Assembly (NCBI RefSeq): GCF_030253575.1
Contig: NC_080557.1
Location: forward strand, 47,785,501-47,849,500
Reading direction: 5' to 3'
Length of the DNA: 64,000 nucleotides
Source of the DNA: Rhododendron vialii
Taxonomy: Eukaryota; Streptophyta; Magnoliopsida; Ericales; Ericaceae
The notes under the pieces were generated by a model. The model was not told the origin of the DNA. It saw nothing but the letters and a program-made list of their open reading frames with translations, and made no database searches. Made by a program: the position numbers and the translations under genes. Shown one piece after another: positions 33,501 to 44,999 of this stretch; position 1 is the stretch's first letter; every line of letters begins with the position of its first letter.

Positions 33501-34672
33501 ACCCCTGTGGTCCCATACGCCAACCCATATTGCATTTGAAGCATCCCAGTATTTTTCATTTGTAAATTAATCAGAAAAGACAACATCAGATTTAAGAACT
33601 ACTGTTATTAATTTTTCAAGGTGATGTAATTGTCAAATTTTCCAGTTGGGCCGGCAAGCCATCGTGAAAATCGGAATAATGCTATGCATACGAAGCTTTT
33701 ACTATTTTAGTCTTTTTAGAGATATGGTACAGTCCTCCAAAAATTAGGAATGCGTGTAAATTGATCCGGACCATCTTTAGTTGTTGTCAGGAGAATTTTA
33801 TATTTGTGGTATGCACAGGTTTTTCTTAAACAACGATGCGGTCATTTACGTGCATGTAAATAGGAGAAATTTTTGGGTACCGGATGCGTACAATGTGGCT
33901 GTGCTCACATGGTACCCAAGCAGCCCAACCGGGCCATTCAGTGTTGTATGGCCCAGATCGAAATCCTCTCTCTCCTCTCACCCCACCACTCCCTCCTCTT
34001 TTTTTCTCATTTTTCTCTCTCCAAATCCAAGCTGTCCAAAACCCAAATGGACTGCCCGGATGCGCCGAGCGGGTACCACGTAGTACCCAACTGGCTCCCA
34101 AAAGTTTCTCCGCAATTAGGTGGTGTCGTAAGATAACGACAAAATTCGTCTCTCTAGCATTTTTGAAAGATAAAGTTTTTTATTCTAGTGACAATTCGTA
34201 AAAGTTAATTTTTTTATTTTTACCCAAGTATTTTTGAGAAATAATTACTTTTTGACGCAAAAACGTCAAATTTTTTTTTTGCTAAAAAATGGTTATTTCT
34301 CAAAATACTTGGGTAAAAATTTTAAAAAATTACTTTTTCAATTCCTCTCATCAGGACGAATTAATAACCTACAAAAATTTGATGCAAAATTAATAAATGC
34401 AAAAAAAAATTCAAATAAAGATAATTTTTAAATTTAAATTAAGTTTAAGTTAAATTCAAAAGAACGGGGATAGCCAATAATAAGTATTCAAATAGTAACT
34501 TGGAAATAATTGGGGAAGAAATAGGATGATGCTTTTACGCAAGCATGCCTTGTAAAAAGTCTCACATTGCATGCAAAGTTGTGCACTGATTGACTGAAAA
34601 CAGATGAACGAAATGATGACTATAAAGTTAGTACTATGTGTTACACGTTTTCGAAAATACTACATTTGTAGC
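33501..34672. other. Intergenic, with possible small MITE and a hairpin
   Basis: At 33863-34111 the ends are similar inverted sequences (GGAGAAATTTTTGGG and the complement of GGAGAAACTTTTGGG), a MITE-like arrangement without a clear target duplication. At 34197-34343 arms around CCCAAGTATTTTTGAGAAATAA and its complement form a hairpin. No gene. Confidence 0.45.
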
Positions 34673-35235
34673 TGAATTTATGCACGCGGCATTGCTTTCT
34701 TCAACATTACTTATATTGTTTCTACTTCTCTATCGTCGTTGAGATTACTATCCATTTTTTACAACACTAGAACGAAATATCGCGTGCGTTTTTTTTACTA
34801 GATCCGATCTCAAAAACCTTATCGTACGAAACGAGTCATTGGCATTTTAGCGTTTGTCGAATCAAAGGAAAATACTGAAAATATGTCACATTCTATATTG
34901 CACAACTAAGTAACGTGTACGAAGTTGTTTGGTAAATGTTTTGAGAGATTTTTTGGGAATAAGTGAAGAAGGATAGAGAGATGAGACGAGAGTGATAAAC
35001 AGAAAGAAAATTTATTAAAAACCGCTCCGAGAAGAGAGTGAGCGTAATTTTGAAAACCCCAAGCGAAGAAAGCGAGAATTTTTTTGGCAATAGCAACCGT
35101 GTGGGACTCAAGTTGGCACCCATAAAGCCACGTCTAGTCGAGTGGTGTACCATTGGAGTTTAGATAAGGATTAGGTTAAACACCACTTCGGACTAATTAA
35201 TGTAATAAGGAGTACTTTAATTTGTCGGATTTGAA
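34673..35235. repeat. Shared flank, part 2, copy B
   Basis: Paralogue of 23185-23745. After TTTGTCGGATT the similarity stops and unique DNA follows, marking the far end of the second tandem block. Confidence 0.88.
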
Positions 35236-38200
35236 TTTCCCACGTTTACAATTAGGCTAGAGACAGTACCATAATGATTAAATCAGGGTCAACGGTAATT
35301 GGAATAGTAGTGTAAGCCAATGAGGCGTGGACCCATAACAAACTGTATAAATGCTATTGCCACGGGTGCGTTTGGTAATTTTTTTAATTTTTAATTTTTT
35401 GTTTTTAAGCAACTAGACGTAGAAACTACTGATTTTTGTTTTCATAAAAACAAAAACAAGAAACACGTTCGGTTAGCTATAGTTTTTCCACGCGACTGTT
35501 GCATTCCACCCTGCTACTGTGAAACCCTACGTACAGCATTAAAGTGAAAGATATTGAACGTTTATATCACAATAATTTGACGATAAACAATATTTATTTG
35601 AGCTATCGGTACGAACGTAGTACCTCATCAATGTAAAAGTTCAAAAAAGGATAGTGATCGATAATTAAACTATATATAGCCGACGTTCATATCTGAAAGT
35701 TATGGTTCCCTCTTCTCAACTTTCCATTATCTAGCTCCATTTTTCGTTTTGGGTGTTTGGCTATCTTTTTTTAAAACACATTATGGTCGGAGGGATATTT
35801 TCAGCAATGAAAATTTTGTAGATTTTTATTTGTGGTTGAGAATTTGTTAGGTATTTTCAGTAGTGAATAAGTTGTTGAAAAATGTCAAGTTGTTTCCGGT
35901 AATGAATAAATTGTTGATGGGTTTATGAATAGAGTTACTGTGGCAAAAAAATATTTGTTTGACAAATTTTTTGTTAACGGAAACGAGTTGGTAAAATGCT
36001 GAAACTTTTTTATTAGTGGAAACGAAATGATAAAATGCGTTAAATTTTTTTGTGATTTTTGTTAGCGGAAACACTATATGAGTTTGCAGTTTTTGTGTTT
36101 AGAGGGCAAAACCTAAAGGCCAATAGGTGTTTTTCCCATTCTGGGATTAATAGCTTTTTTCCTGGCAATGTATAATTACCAAACTACCCACTCCTTTATT
36201 TGACATTTACCCAATCTATCACTCACGGTAAACACGTTTCTATCCACATAAAGTTTTGTTAATATGGTATTTTAATATGTAGTTTTGTGAGTATTTCGTT
36301 TCTTAAAAATTAATTCTGGGTTGGAGTGTCCTGAGAGATCTAAAGTTCTGTGTTCGATTTTGCTAGACCTATTCAGTGTGGATTTTTTATGTTTGTGTTT
36401 GCTTTGCTTTTTCAGTAGATATATATTACACACAGTACAAAAAATATGTTTCATAATATAAATTTTCTATTAAATGACTACAAACATTATTCCTACATCC
36501 TTTAATCCAATAATCAAGAATAAAGGGCAACATGGTAAAAAATCAACTCATGATTTATTTTCGTCGTTTACTTACCAAACACTACTCATGTTTCAAAATA
36601 CTTTATGTACATATCTTCCAAATACTCTTATAAGATTCAAAATACATTCTGACCATAATTCAAAAGGTCGAAAAATCAAAAAGTAAAAAATCAAAAATAA
36701 AAAAAAACTCCCAAACACCCCTGAACTGTGGATCATTTGCATTCTGATATGTAGGATAGTTTTTGCTAGCACAAAATTTTACTCCAGTAAGAACTTGCAT
36801 ATCAATCCAAATTTGAGAGAGAGAGAGAGAGAGGAAAAGTTGTAAAGTAAAGAAGAAGATAGCGTCACTGGAATGTTGATTAGACAGTGCAGGCCGGCCA
36901 TAGCCATAGGGCTGGCTGGGCCCATGTCTATATGGCCATCAGCCACCCCCTCCTCCCCCCCATAGAAAAAGTTTCCTCTTTTTCTCTTGGCCCCCACTTT
37001 TGACCTTGTTTGTTTGCGATCTCCTCGTTCTATCTCAATTTTCTCGATTCCAATTACTAACGATGTATTTGAATGGATTTAAAAAAAAAAAAATAGTTTG
37101 ATTTTTGAATAATAAGTGGAGATAGAAATTAGGATAATAATTGGAGATAAGAGTAATAAGTGAAAAGAGATATGAAGAGAAATGAAAATAATAATTTGAA
37201 AGTGAAAGAGAAAAATGAAAGTAACGATTGAAAATAGGATAATGAGTATTTTTTGAGTTGAATTTTCTTTTTTTCAAAAAGCAAACCAAACAAAGGATAA
37301 AATTTTTTTTAGTTTTAACATTGAAATCGTTGATTTTATCGCCTTTAAAGTAGCCTTATTTGAATTTATTTCAACGTCGATTTATGTTTATTACATTTTT
37401 TTTGTGATTTTTTCTAGTTAAGAGTGGTGATTGTCTTCAAAAATAATTATACTACTCCAATAATTTACTTCAAACTCATTGCGTTAGGACCATGGGTGTG
37501 AAAGGAGTACTGAAAGAACATGTTAAATTAGGTCTTCTTAATCTTATCTTATCTCTTAATTAAAAGCCCCATTGATAGAGTCTTTGACCTAATTAGCATC
37601 CAGCTTTCCATGCACACGTCCTTCTTCCTGATTTCCATTATGATCGTTGAACAATTGGGCTTCAACTTTCCATGCAATTTTACAATTAATGCGCAAAAAC
37701 AAAAGGGCGTGAGACTTTGGCAGTTTGTCCTAGCTTTACTAGGCTTTCTTGGTCTTGCCATTTTTACTTGGTTTCTCTTAATCTTTTTAAGATTCGGGTC
37801 AAATTTTACATTATATTTTTCGTTTCGTCAAGAGGAATCGACAAAGGATAGAAACATAAAAAGCCAACGAGATTCGATAAGCATGCGTAGCTGCTTAGCT
37901 TTTTGGAAGTACTCCAGCTAGCTAGCCTTGGACCTTTCGGTTGGCAACGGCAAAGACTTTTGTCCTCTCCTCCGCATCTCCATCCAGCCTCCATCAGAAT
38001 CAAAGAAGCAATTATGGGGACACTTTCGTGGATAAACTTCAAAGTTAATAATGTCTTATCTCATTCACAATTTACAATCCAATCCTGGAGGCTAGTACAG
38101 TATATTTGCATCAACTGATTTTGTACTAGTAAATATCACTCCATCTGCCCAGGGGTGTTTCAGGTAGAAAATAAGTTAATGAGAAGATGTTGTTGACAAA

Positions 38201-38965
38201 TAACTAGTTGTTTCTACTAACTAATAATTTGTTAATTATGGTGAACAAGATGCTAAATAAATTGTTGATTATGAGTTGATTAGTGTGAATAAGTTGTTGA
38301 TTAGTATGAATAATATGCTAAAATACCAAAACTTATTAATTAGTGTGGACAAGATGGTAAAATGACATAAGTTGTTGCCCAAAAATCTTAGAGGAAATGG
38401 CCTCAAAAGTGGGTGCCATCGAATAATAGAGTTGTCAAATGTGGAGTATGTCCCATATGAGAATCAAAAAAGAAAGGAAAAAAAAGTATGGCCCAAATTA
38501 TTGATATCTACTTTCTATTACAAGCAATGTTACATACGCAATTTTGAAACACAACTTTAGATAAGTTTCCGGAAACGTCGGATGCACACGAGTTCATATG
38601 CATCCAAATTTCAAACAGTTCCAGACCTAGTTGTGTTTCGAGATTTTTTTCTTTTGTTATTGGATAATTGAAAAGTTTACCGTGTGTCCAGCTAAACGCT
38701 TAAGCGGGCCATGTTGCGGCCTTCCTTGTGAGAACACAATAATACTCCTCTCCCAGGGTTAACGCTTAATTGCTAATGCTTAATTGCTAGAGAGAGAGTG
38801 TGTGTGTGTTAAAAAGTGATTTTGATTGATTAAGGTTTGAGAGTCTGTCCAACTACCCAATTTGAAGGTGATTAACATCAACTTAATCCAACTTAGCTTT
38901 CTAATCATGTGTAACTGATTTCCTCCCACTGTGGGCACCAAAAAGAGTCGTTGGCTCAGGACTTG
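35236..38965. other. Intergenic, no gene recognised
   Basis: AT-rich. It has a short GA run at about 36818-36832, an A/T-homopolymer-rich stretch at 37080-37310, and degenerate AAGTTGTTGAT / GTGAATAAG repeats at 38180-38350 and 35850-36060. No conserved protein and no RNA gene that I can support. Confidence 0.5.
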
Positions 38966-39513
38966 TAGTAATTATTTTACGAGAACTTCTATGGGAACCC
39001 AATGGTTAATTTGTGCACAGACCGGTCTTGGGGCTTTGCCCCGTGTCCCACGTAAATAATCCGATACGTTTGATAGTTTTAAAATAATTTATCAAGTGGT
39101 CTCCTGATAAATCAACTTGTGATGTAGGACAAGATTGAAGGATTTTTATATTTTATTTCTATTGCGTTAGAATAAGATTTTTACTAGGAATATTTTTGTT
39201 TAGGTTACAATTATTAACTTTTAGTATTCGGTTTAAGTTTGATTTCTACATTTATTAGAATTCTTGGTCCGCAAGAATTATGATTTTATTTAATTAAATA
39301 GGAAATATCTTTTCTTTAATACCGCTTGTTAGGGTCTTATAAAAAGGACTGTAACCTATACAACTTTTAAAGCTTTTAATCAATAATATTGCAGAGATTT
39401 TTTCTTTCTTTTTTGTGCGCAAGATTAGCTTGTTACGACGAATTGTTTATCTCGTTTGGACTAATATGCTAATTAGTTTCTCGTGAATTCCGCTGCGTCA
39501 GCTTGATTGAATG

Positions 39514-40695
39514 AGTGTAGTTAAATGTTGGTGATATCGATAAAGGTACGCTTCTTGCATCTATCTGCTGGTTCTTGTGGAAAGCCCGCAACAGAGCCCA
39601 TTTTGAAGGCCAAGGTTGGGATAGCGTCAAGATTTTGGAGAGGACTTCTGAGCTTTGTTTGGAGTTTAAGGATGCAGTAGCTTCTTCTCGCTCCTCCTCT
39701 GCAACCTCTTCCATAACTTCTCCTCCTATGTGGCATTTGTCGCCTGTTGGTGCTAAGAAGTTCAATGTTGATGGCGCTGTTGGTAGGAAAAATGGTTTTG
39801 TTGGTGCTGAGATTGTGGCTCGTGATCATTCAGGCCATATCTTGGGTACGGTATCTATTCCATTCCCTGGTTTTTTATCTCCAAGAGCTGCTGAAGCGTT
39901 GGGTTTTCATGAAGTTTTGGTTATTGCTGCGAACAAAGGCTTTTCTAACATTATTATTGAAGGCAACTCGCTTAAGATTGTTCAAGCACTTACTCAAGTA
40001 GGAAAATCAGTATCCGATTGTAGCACTATTTTCTTGGATTGTTTAGAGCTTCTTCCATTATTTTCCTCTTGTCTTTTTAAATATGTTAAACGCTCTTGTA
40101 ATAGGGTAGCTCATTCGTTGACTAAGTAATCTCTATTAGGCGTTAGATTAGAGAATTGAGGGGGTCCTACCTCCCAATATCTAGCTAATCTTGCCCTTGC
40201 TGATGTTAGGTCTTTGGTTAGATTAGAGAATTGGGGGGTCCTGCCTCCCAATATCTAGCTAATCTTGCCTAGGGGTGTACACGGGTCGGGCGGGGTTGAT
40301 TTTGACTCGAAACCCGACCTGACCATGTCGGGTAAAAATATTTAGGCCCACAAACCGAACCGCACAGGTGGTAAAAACCGTTCACGAGCCCGATTATTGA
40401 CTTCGGGGCGGGTTCGACCCAAAAACTGAACTTAACCTTCGGTCTGGCTAGGTCGGGTCAGGTCCGACCTCAGTAAGGAACGCACCAACCTGAACCCCGA
40501 ACCAAAATCTGATTTTTCACAGAAAGTAAACCCGCACCCGTCCGAATCACATGTTCGACTCGCCCGAGACCCTTCGGGTCGGGTCTGTTGGTTTTTTGCT
40601 CACCCCTAATCTTGCCCTTACTAATATTAGGTCTTCGGACCATTGTTCCTTTTAAATAATATCTCCAAATTTTTCGAGCAAAAAAAAATAAAAAT
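39514..40695 (+). mobile_element. 5'-truncated LINE tail with RNase H domain
   Basis: The open frame from about 39518 to 40129 reads TLLASICWFLWKARNRAHFEG, then KFNVDGAVGRKNGFVGAEIVA, AAEALGFHEVL, IIIEGNSLKIV and SCNRVAHSLTK, then TAA. That is the C-terminal RNase H-like domain found at the end of plant LINE ORF2. The acidic positions (D in NVDGA, E in AAEALG, D/N in EGNS) follow the pattern with the usual third-site change. Reverse transcriptase and endonuclease are gone. Downstream come a tandem repeat of about 75 bp, a nested hAT MITE, and an A-rich tail at 40679-40695. A possible imperfect target duplication is TTGATTGA at 39503-39510 and 40705-40712. Confidence 0.78.
40270..40608. mobile_element. 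hAT MITE inserted in the LINE tail
   Basis: 339 bp beginning TAGGGGTGTACACGGG and ending GCTCACCCCTA, flanked by the perfect 8-bp repeat ATCTTGCC (40262-40269 and 40609-40616). The interior is rich in CGGGTCGGG and CCCGACC motifs. It sits inside the second of two tandem LINE-tail units, and the first unit preserves the uninterrupted ATCTTGCCCTTGCTGATG. Confidence 0.9.
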
Positions 40696-40936
40696 AAGCA
40701 TAGTTGATTGATCAAACTTTTTAATTTTTCATTCAGATTATAAATTTCTGTAATATGAATGAAAAATTAGAATATTTAATCAAGCACTTACACTTATCCA
40801 AATCGACTAGACCCTAGAATGAGTCTGACTGAGTTTCTCTGGGCTTTTTGAGCTTTCTCTTGTTTTGTCCGTGTTTGAATTTTTTTCTAAATTTTTAGTT
40901 TTGCGTCAATTTGTTTTTGACTTTTTGATTTGTCTC

Positions 40937-41065
40937 GAATTAGAAAAGTAACCCGAATATTTTGATCAAGGACCACTTTCAGGGTCAAAAAGTCGACAAG
41001 CTTAAAAGTTGTCATTGATCAAAATATTTGGGTAAAAGTAAAAAAAATTACTTTTCCAATTTATC
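40937..41065. repeat. Hairpin MITE-like sequence
   Basis: Arms CCGAATATTTTGATCAA and TTGATCAAAATATTTGGG, with AAAAGTAA / TTACTTTT outside them. The flank that follows (ACGAATCGGAAAGTC, TTGGTGCAAAATGAAAAA) resembles the flank after the hairpin at 34197-34343, so the two are related copies. Confidence 0.5.
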
Positions 41066-44000
41066 TCGTCGAGACGAATCGGAAAGTCAAAAAAAATTGG
41101 TGCAAAATGAAAAAGCGCAAAAATAATTTGAATAAGAACAAAATGTTAACTTTTAAAAAAAATTAAGCGAAACAGGGCGAGCTAATTTCATATAAGGCCA
41201 TTCAAATACTAGTTGCTTTAAAATTACTAAACCTATCAGATAGTCAATGTGGAATCCTTTGTGGGCTCTCAAGACCACCAGTCTGTGCACAAACCATCGG
41301 TTTCCATAGCTTTTTCGCTATTTTACGGATAGAATGTGTAAGGTTGAGACGTGAGATAATTCATCAGCGAATTCCCTCGAAGCAAGTCCAGTGGTCTGAA
41401 ATATTGTCTTGAGTCGTTGTACAAAAACAGCGAAATTTGCAAAAAATGGGGCCCCAATGGTGTGTCATTTTCGGCTTCAATTGCATCAAAAATGGCTTTC
41501 GCATTGGTGCCACGTCAGCAAACCCAACAATCAATTAGAAATGGCATTTCACTATCGCACTATCGATGGAAGTAAGTAGGAAAATGATACAAATGGAATC
41601 TCTCGTAGAAAATTGCACTGAGGGGGTGTACTTAGGTGGTAAGAGTAAAGAAGTCTAGAGGATCAACTCCTTTCAATTGTCGGAAATATTATGTGAAAAA
41701 TTGGTTTCCAGAAAAAAGTAAAGTGATGTGAATTGTGAAGTAAAGGAAAAAGAAATTTATTTTGTGTGTGTATTATTTCGACAAAAAATATTGCAGGAAA
41801 ATAAGAATTCCTTCCTTTTGGCAAGACCTATTTTGCAAGAAAGTGTTTTTCTGTGAAAAAGTTGAAGCTTATAGAAAAGTTAGACAAAAGTTGAACACAC
41901 AGAAAATTATAGAAAAGTTGGTTTTTAAATTATTTCTTATCTTTTCCGTGCAACTGAACGGGACCTAAGGTACTAATCTAGTTATTCTAGCAATACTAAC
42001 TTTTGCCGAGCCAAAAAAAAAATGTAATGCCATTTTGTAGCAAAATGTCACTATTCATTGTAAAAAAAAGGGGTAATGGCTCAAGTCATTTTGCAAAAAC
42101 CATCAAACTTGCTCTCATAGTAAATTTTACTCGTTGTAGTTTGGTCTTAGAACACATATTTTACTACGTTGATGATTTCTGCCAAAGAAATGCTATTCAT
42201 TCTATTAATATCGTATATATTTTATGAAGTCAAACCATACGAAATTCTATTTTGAATTTAAATGAGACCCAACTAATGAACGGTAGAATTTATCTCTAAA
42301 AATTGGGCTACACGTGAATAAGCCTGAACATCATGATCGAGAACTTATTCCAAAAAGCATGTTATTTTGAAAAATATGGCGCAAAGTTAACATTTTTATG
42401 AAAGCAATGAAACGGAGCAATTTTACTTATTTTCAAAACAAGTTTATTCTCTTCACCCACATCACCTATTGAGAAACCGGCTAAACTAACAAATTCATCT
42501 AAGAACAATCGATAAAATAAAACAGAGAACTTCTTCACTTGCTTTCGAAATAAATAAGACCAAATCAGACTCCGTCGACTCCTTCCATCATCAACCACCC
42601 CTTTGAATAATGACTTCCTTTCCCAACTTCAACCAAGTCCATCCCTAATGAATTTTCAACCATTTTTTTATCACTTGTTTTCCGAATAAATTTTCACCAC
42701 GTACGTGTGTAGTACTACCCATATCTTTTGATTTGTTTTTTCAAAAGTATTTTTACGGTTTCGTATCGATGATTTTACCAATTTTATTTAGATTTAATTT
42801 TTGAATGTTGGGGTGTCAATAAAGAAAAGAGAATATGCAAACTATATCTAGGGCGAAACCATGTGACAAACTTTTGTTTAACAATTTATGGTGCTATGGG
42901 AATCAAGAAGTTCAGGAAAAAGAAACATTTGTTTTTTTTTTTTTTTCTTCTTCCATATTTATTGCCCCCAGAAAATCGTTTCCCAAAAAACGTAGTATTA
43001 TTATTGAAATATTGGCAGGTGGAGTTGGCTCGGGGAAACCGCTGGAAAATACTACTACAGCATAGCCCACTCGAGGGGAAGAGAGATTCCCGGAGAGCCA
43101 TGCGTGGGCTTAATTATCGAAATTATTTTAATCACTTCCTTAACCTCCTATTTTAATCCTAATAATCCTGTTTTCATACGGTTCTCCATTAAAAAAATAT
43201 TAGTAATTTTAACTCAATAATTTATCATTTCTTTTACAGCTATGCTCATCTTTTTTTCTTTTTTCTTTAATGAAGATTAAACTATCACCATTTCATTAAC
43301 CCAACAAAAAGCGTAAAAAGAAATAAATGAAATGTTCATTTTGTAGTTTTGCATGTTAAGGACAACGTATATGATAGTTTTGTTAAAGAGGAGTGTTACT
43401 TAAAACCATTTTCATGAAACAATTGTCCAAAGTCGAAGTTGGACAAGCGTTTTTTTTCCCGAATAAAATCAACCCAGTCATATTAATATAAAAATATAAG
43501 TACAACCAAATAAAAATAAAGAAAAGCCGTGTGAAACCAAACACCGAAAGAGTGACCATGCAAGACCCGCAACAACCTAGACCCGCAGGCCGCAACCAAC
43601 TTGAGCTTGTTCCCGCCACAGATTGAAAAACCATTAAGTTCGACAAGTTTTGTATTAAAGCAATCGATACACATAGCATGGTATTTTTCTAGCCCAAATA
43701 CAATATTGAATGATTTTACAAAATTTCGTTTATTTGTAGTTTTGGCACGAGAACAGAGCCCCCAAATTTTACTTTCACTCTACTGTGTGGAGCAGAAGTT
43801 ATGAACGTCATTTGCGGTGTTGCATCAATATCGATCTTTAAAGTAACGCTTAGGCACCATGCATATTAAATTTTATTTTAAACATCTTAAAGTCCAATCG
43901 ATATACTATTCGTGGTGGTGGACGATTTGATAAAGACAGAACAATAAGATTATTTTGAATTCGGAGGCATTATAGTGAAAATTCAAATTTAAAGGGATTA

Positions 44001-44999
44001 AAATATAGTAGTAGTAATCAGGATTTCAAAGGGACTAAAACGTTGAATTTCATTATAATCACTAAATTATATGTAGAAAAAAAAAAGATTACGTAAGAAT
44101 TAGCGTGTAATCGTAATTTGTCTTTTAGTACTTGTGTCGTGTAATTTTGAGCACTAAAAGAGACAATTTATGAAGTGTATTTACAATAACAGGCAGAGCG
44201 CGAAAATTCTTTTTTTAATGTAAACGATAAATCTTTCTTTCGTAAATGTGAGGTTTTAATAAGCTCATTTCTGTTTCTTTATTTATTTGGGAATTGATAA
44301 TGCCAAAATCCTTTTTGTTCATGCCAAAATTCATTCACTACATGACTTAATTGCCCTTCACTATATCACTAATTTTACAAAAATACCCTTTAAAATCCCA
44401 CAAGTGCAATGCGTTTTCCAGTTCCACTTAAATATCAAGCAAACATGCAATTCACGAGCAAAACTAGAGGTAATTTGAAAATAGACATAAACAAAAACAA
44501 TCCTCTGAATTTGAAAGGGCATTTTCGTAAAGTAAGTGATGTAATGAATAGCAATTAAGTTAAGCAATGAATGAGTTTTGACAGAAACAAAAAGGATTTT
44601 GACAGTAACAAAAAAAAAATTTGGCATTATCTGCTCTCATTTATTTTTTTCAATTTAGAGGGGTTTCAAAACAGTGCATGTAGACGCAAGGTTTACGGGT
44701 GGCATCGATATAGGCGCCCATCGAGCGGGCCAACCCACGGTCTGGATCTTTTTCTTTATTGAACTCCAAATCTGGGCCGTCCACGTATTAACCATCGGGT
44801 TTCTCGACATAAAAGGGACAGCTCCATGGAGTCCATGCCGAGGCTGTACCGCCCCATAATACCATGTCCCTTTCACCCACTGACAATAGTACCCCCCATT
44901 TTCTCTCCACCAAAACTGTAGTACTCCTACATCTGGCTAAGGGCAATTCCGTCATTAAGAGCAAAAACAATTCCCCTCACAAATACTCCTATTACCATT
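41066..44999. other. Intergenic, no gene recognised
   Basis: Mostly AT-rich. 41200-41310 is an inverted, diverged match to 38970-39040 (shared GTGCACAGAC and CTATGG motifs), perhaps the right end of an old element. No supported gene. Confidence 0.45.

Noticed and set aside
39747..40001. 84-codon plus frame inside the LINE tail
   Set aside because: Out-of-frame shadow of the RNase H domain frame.
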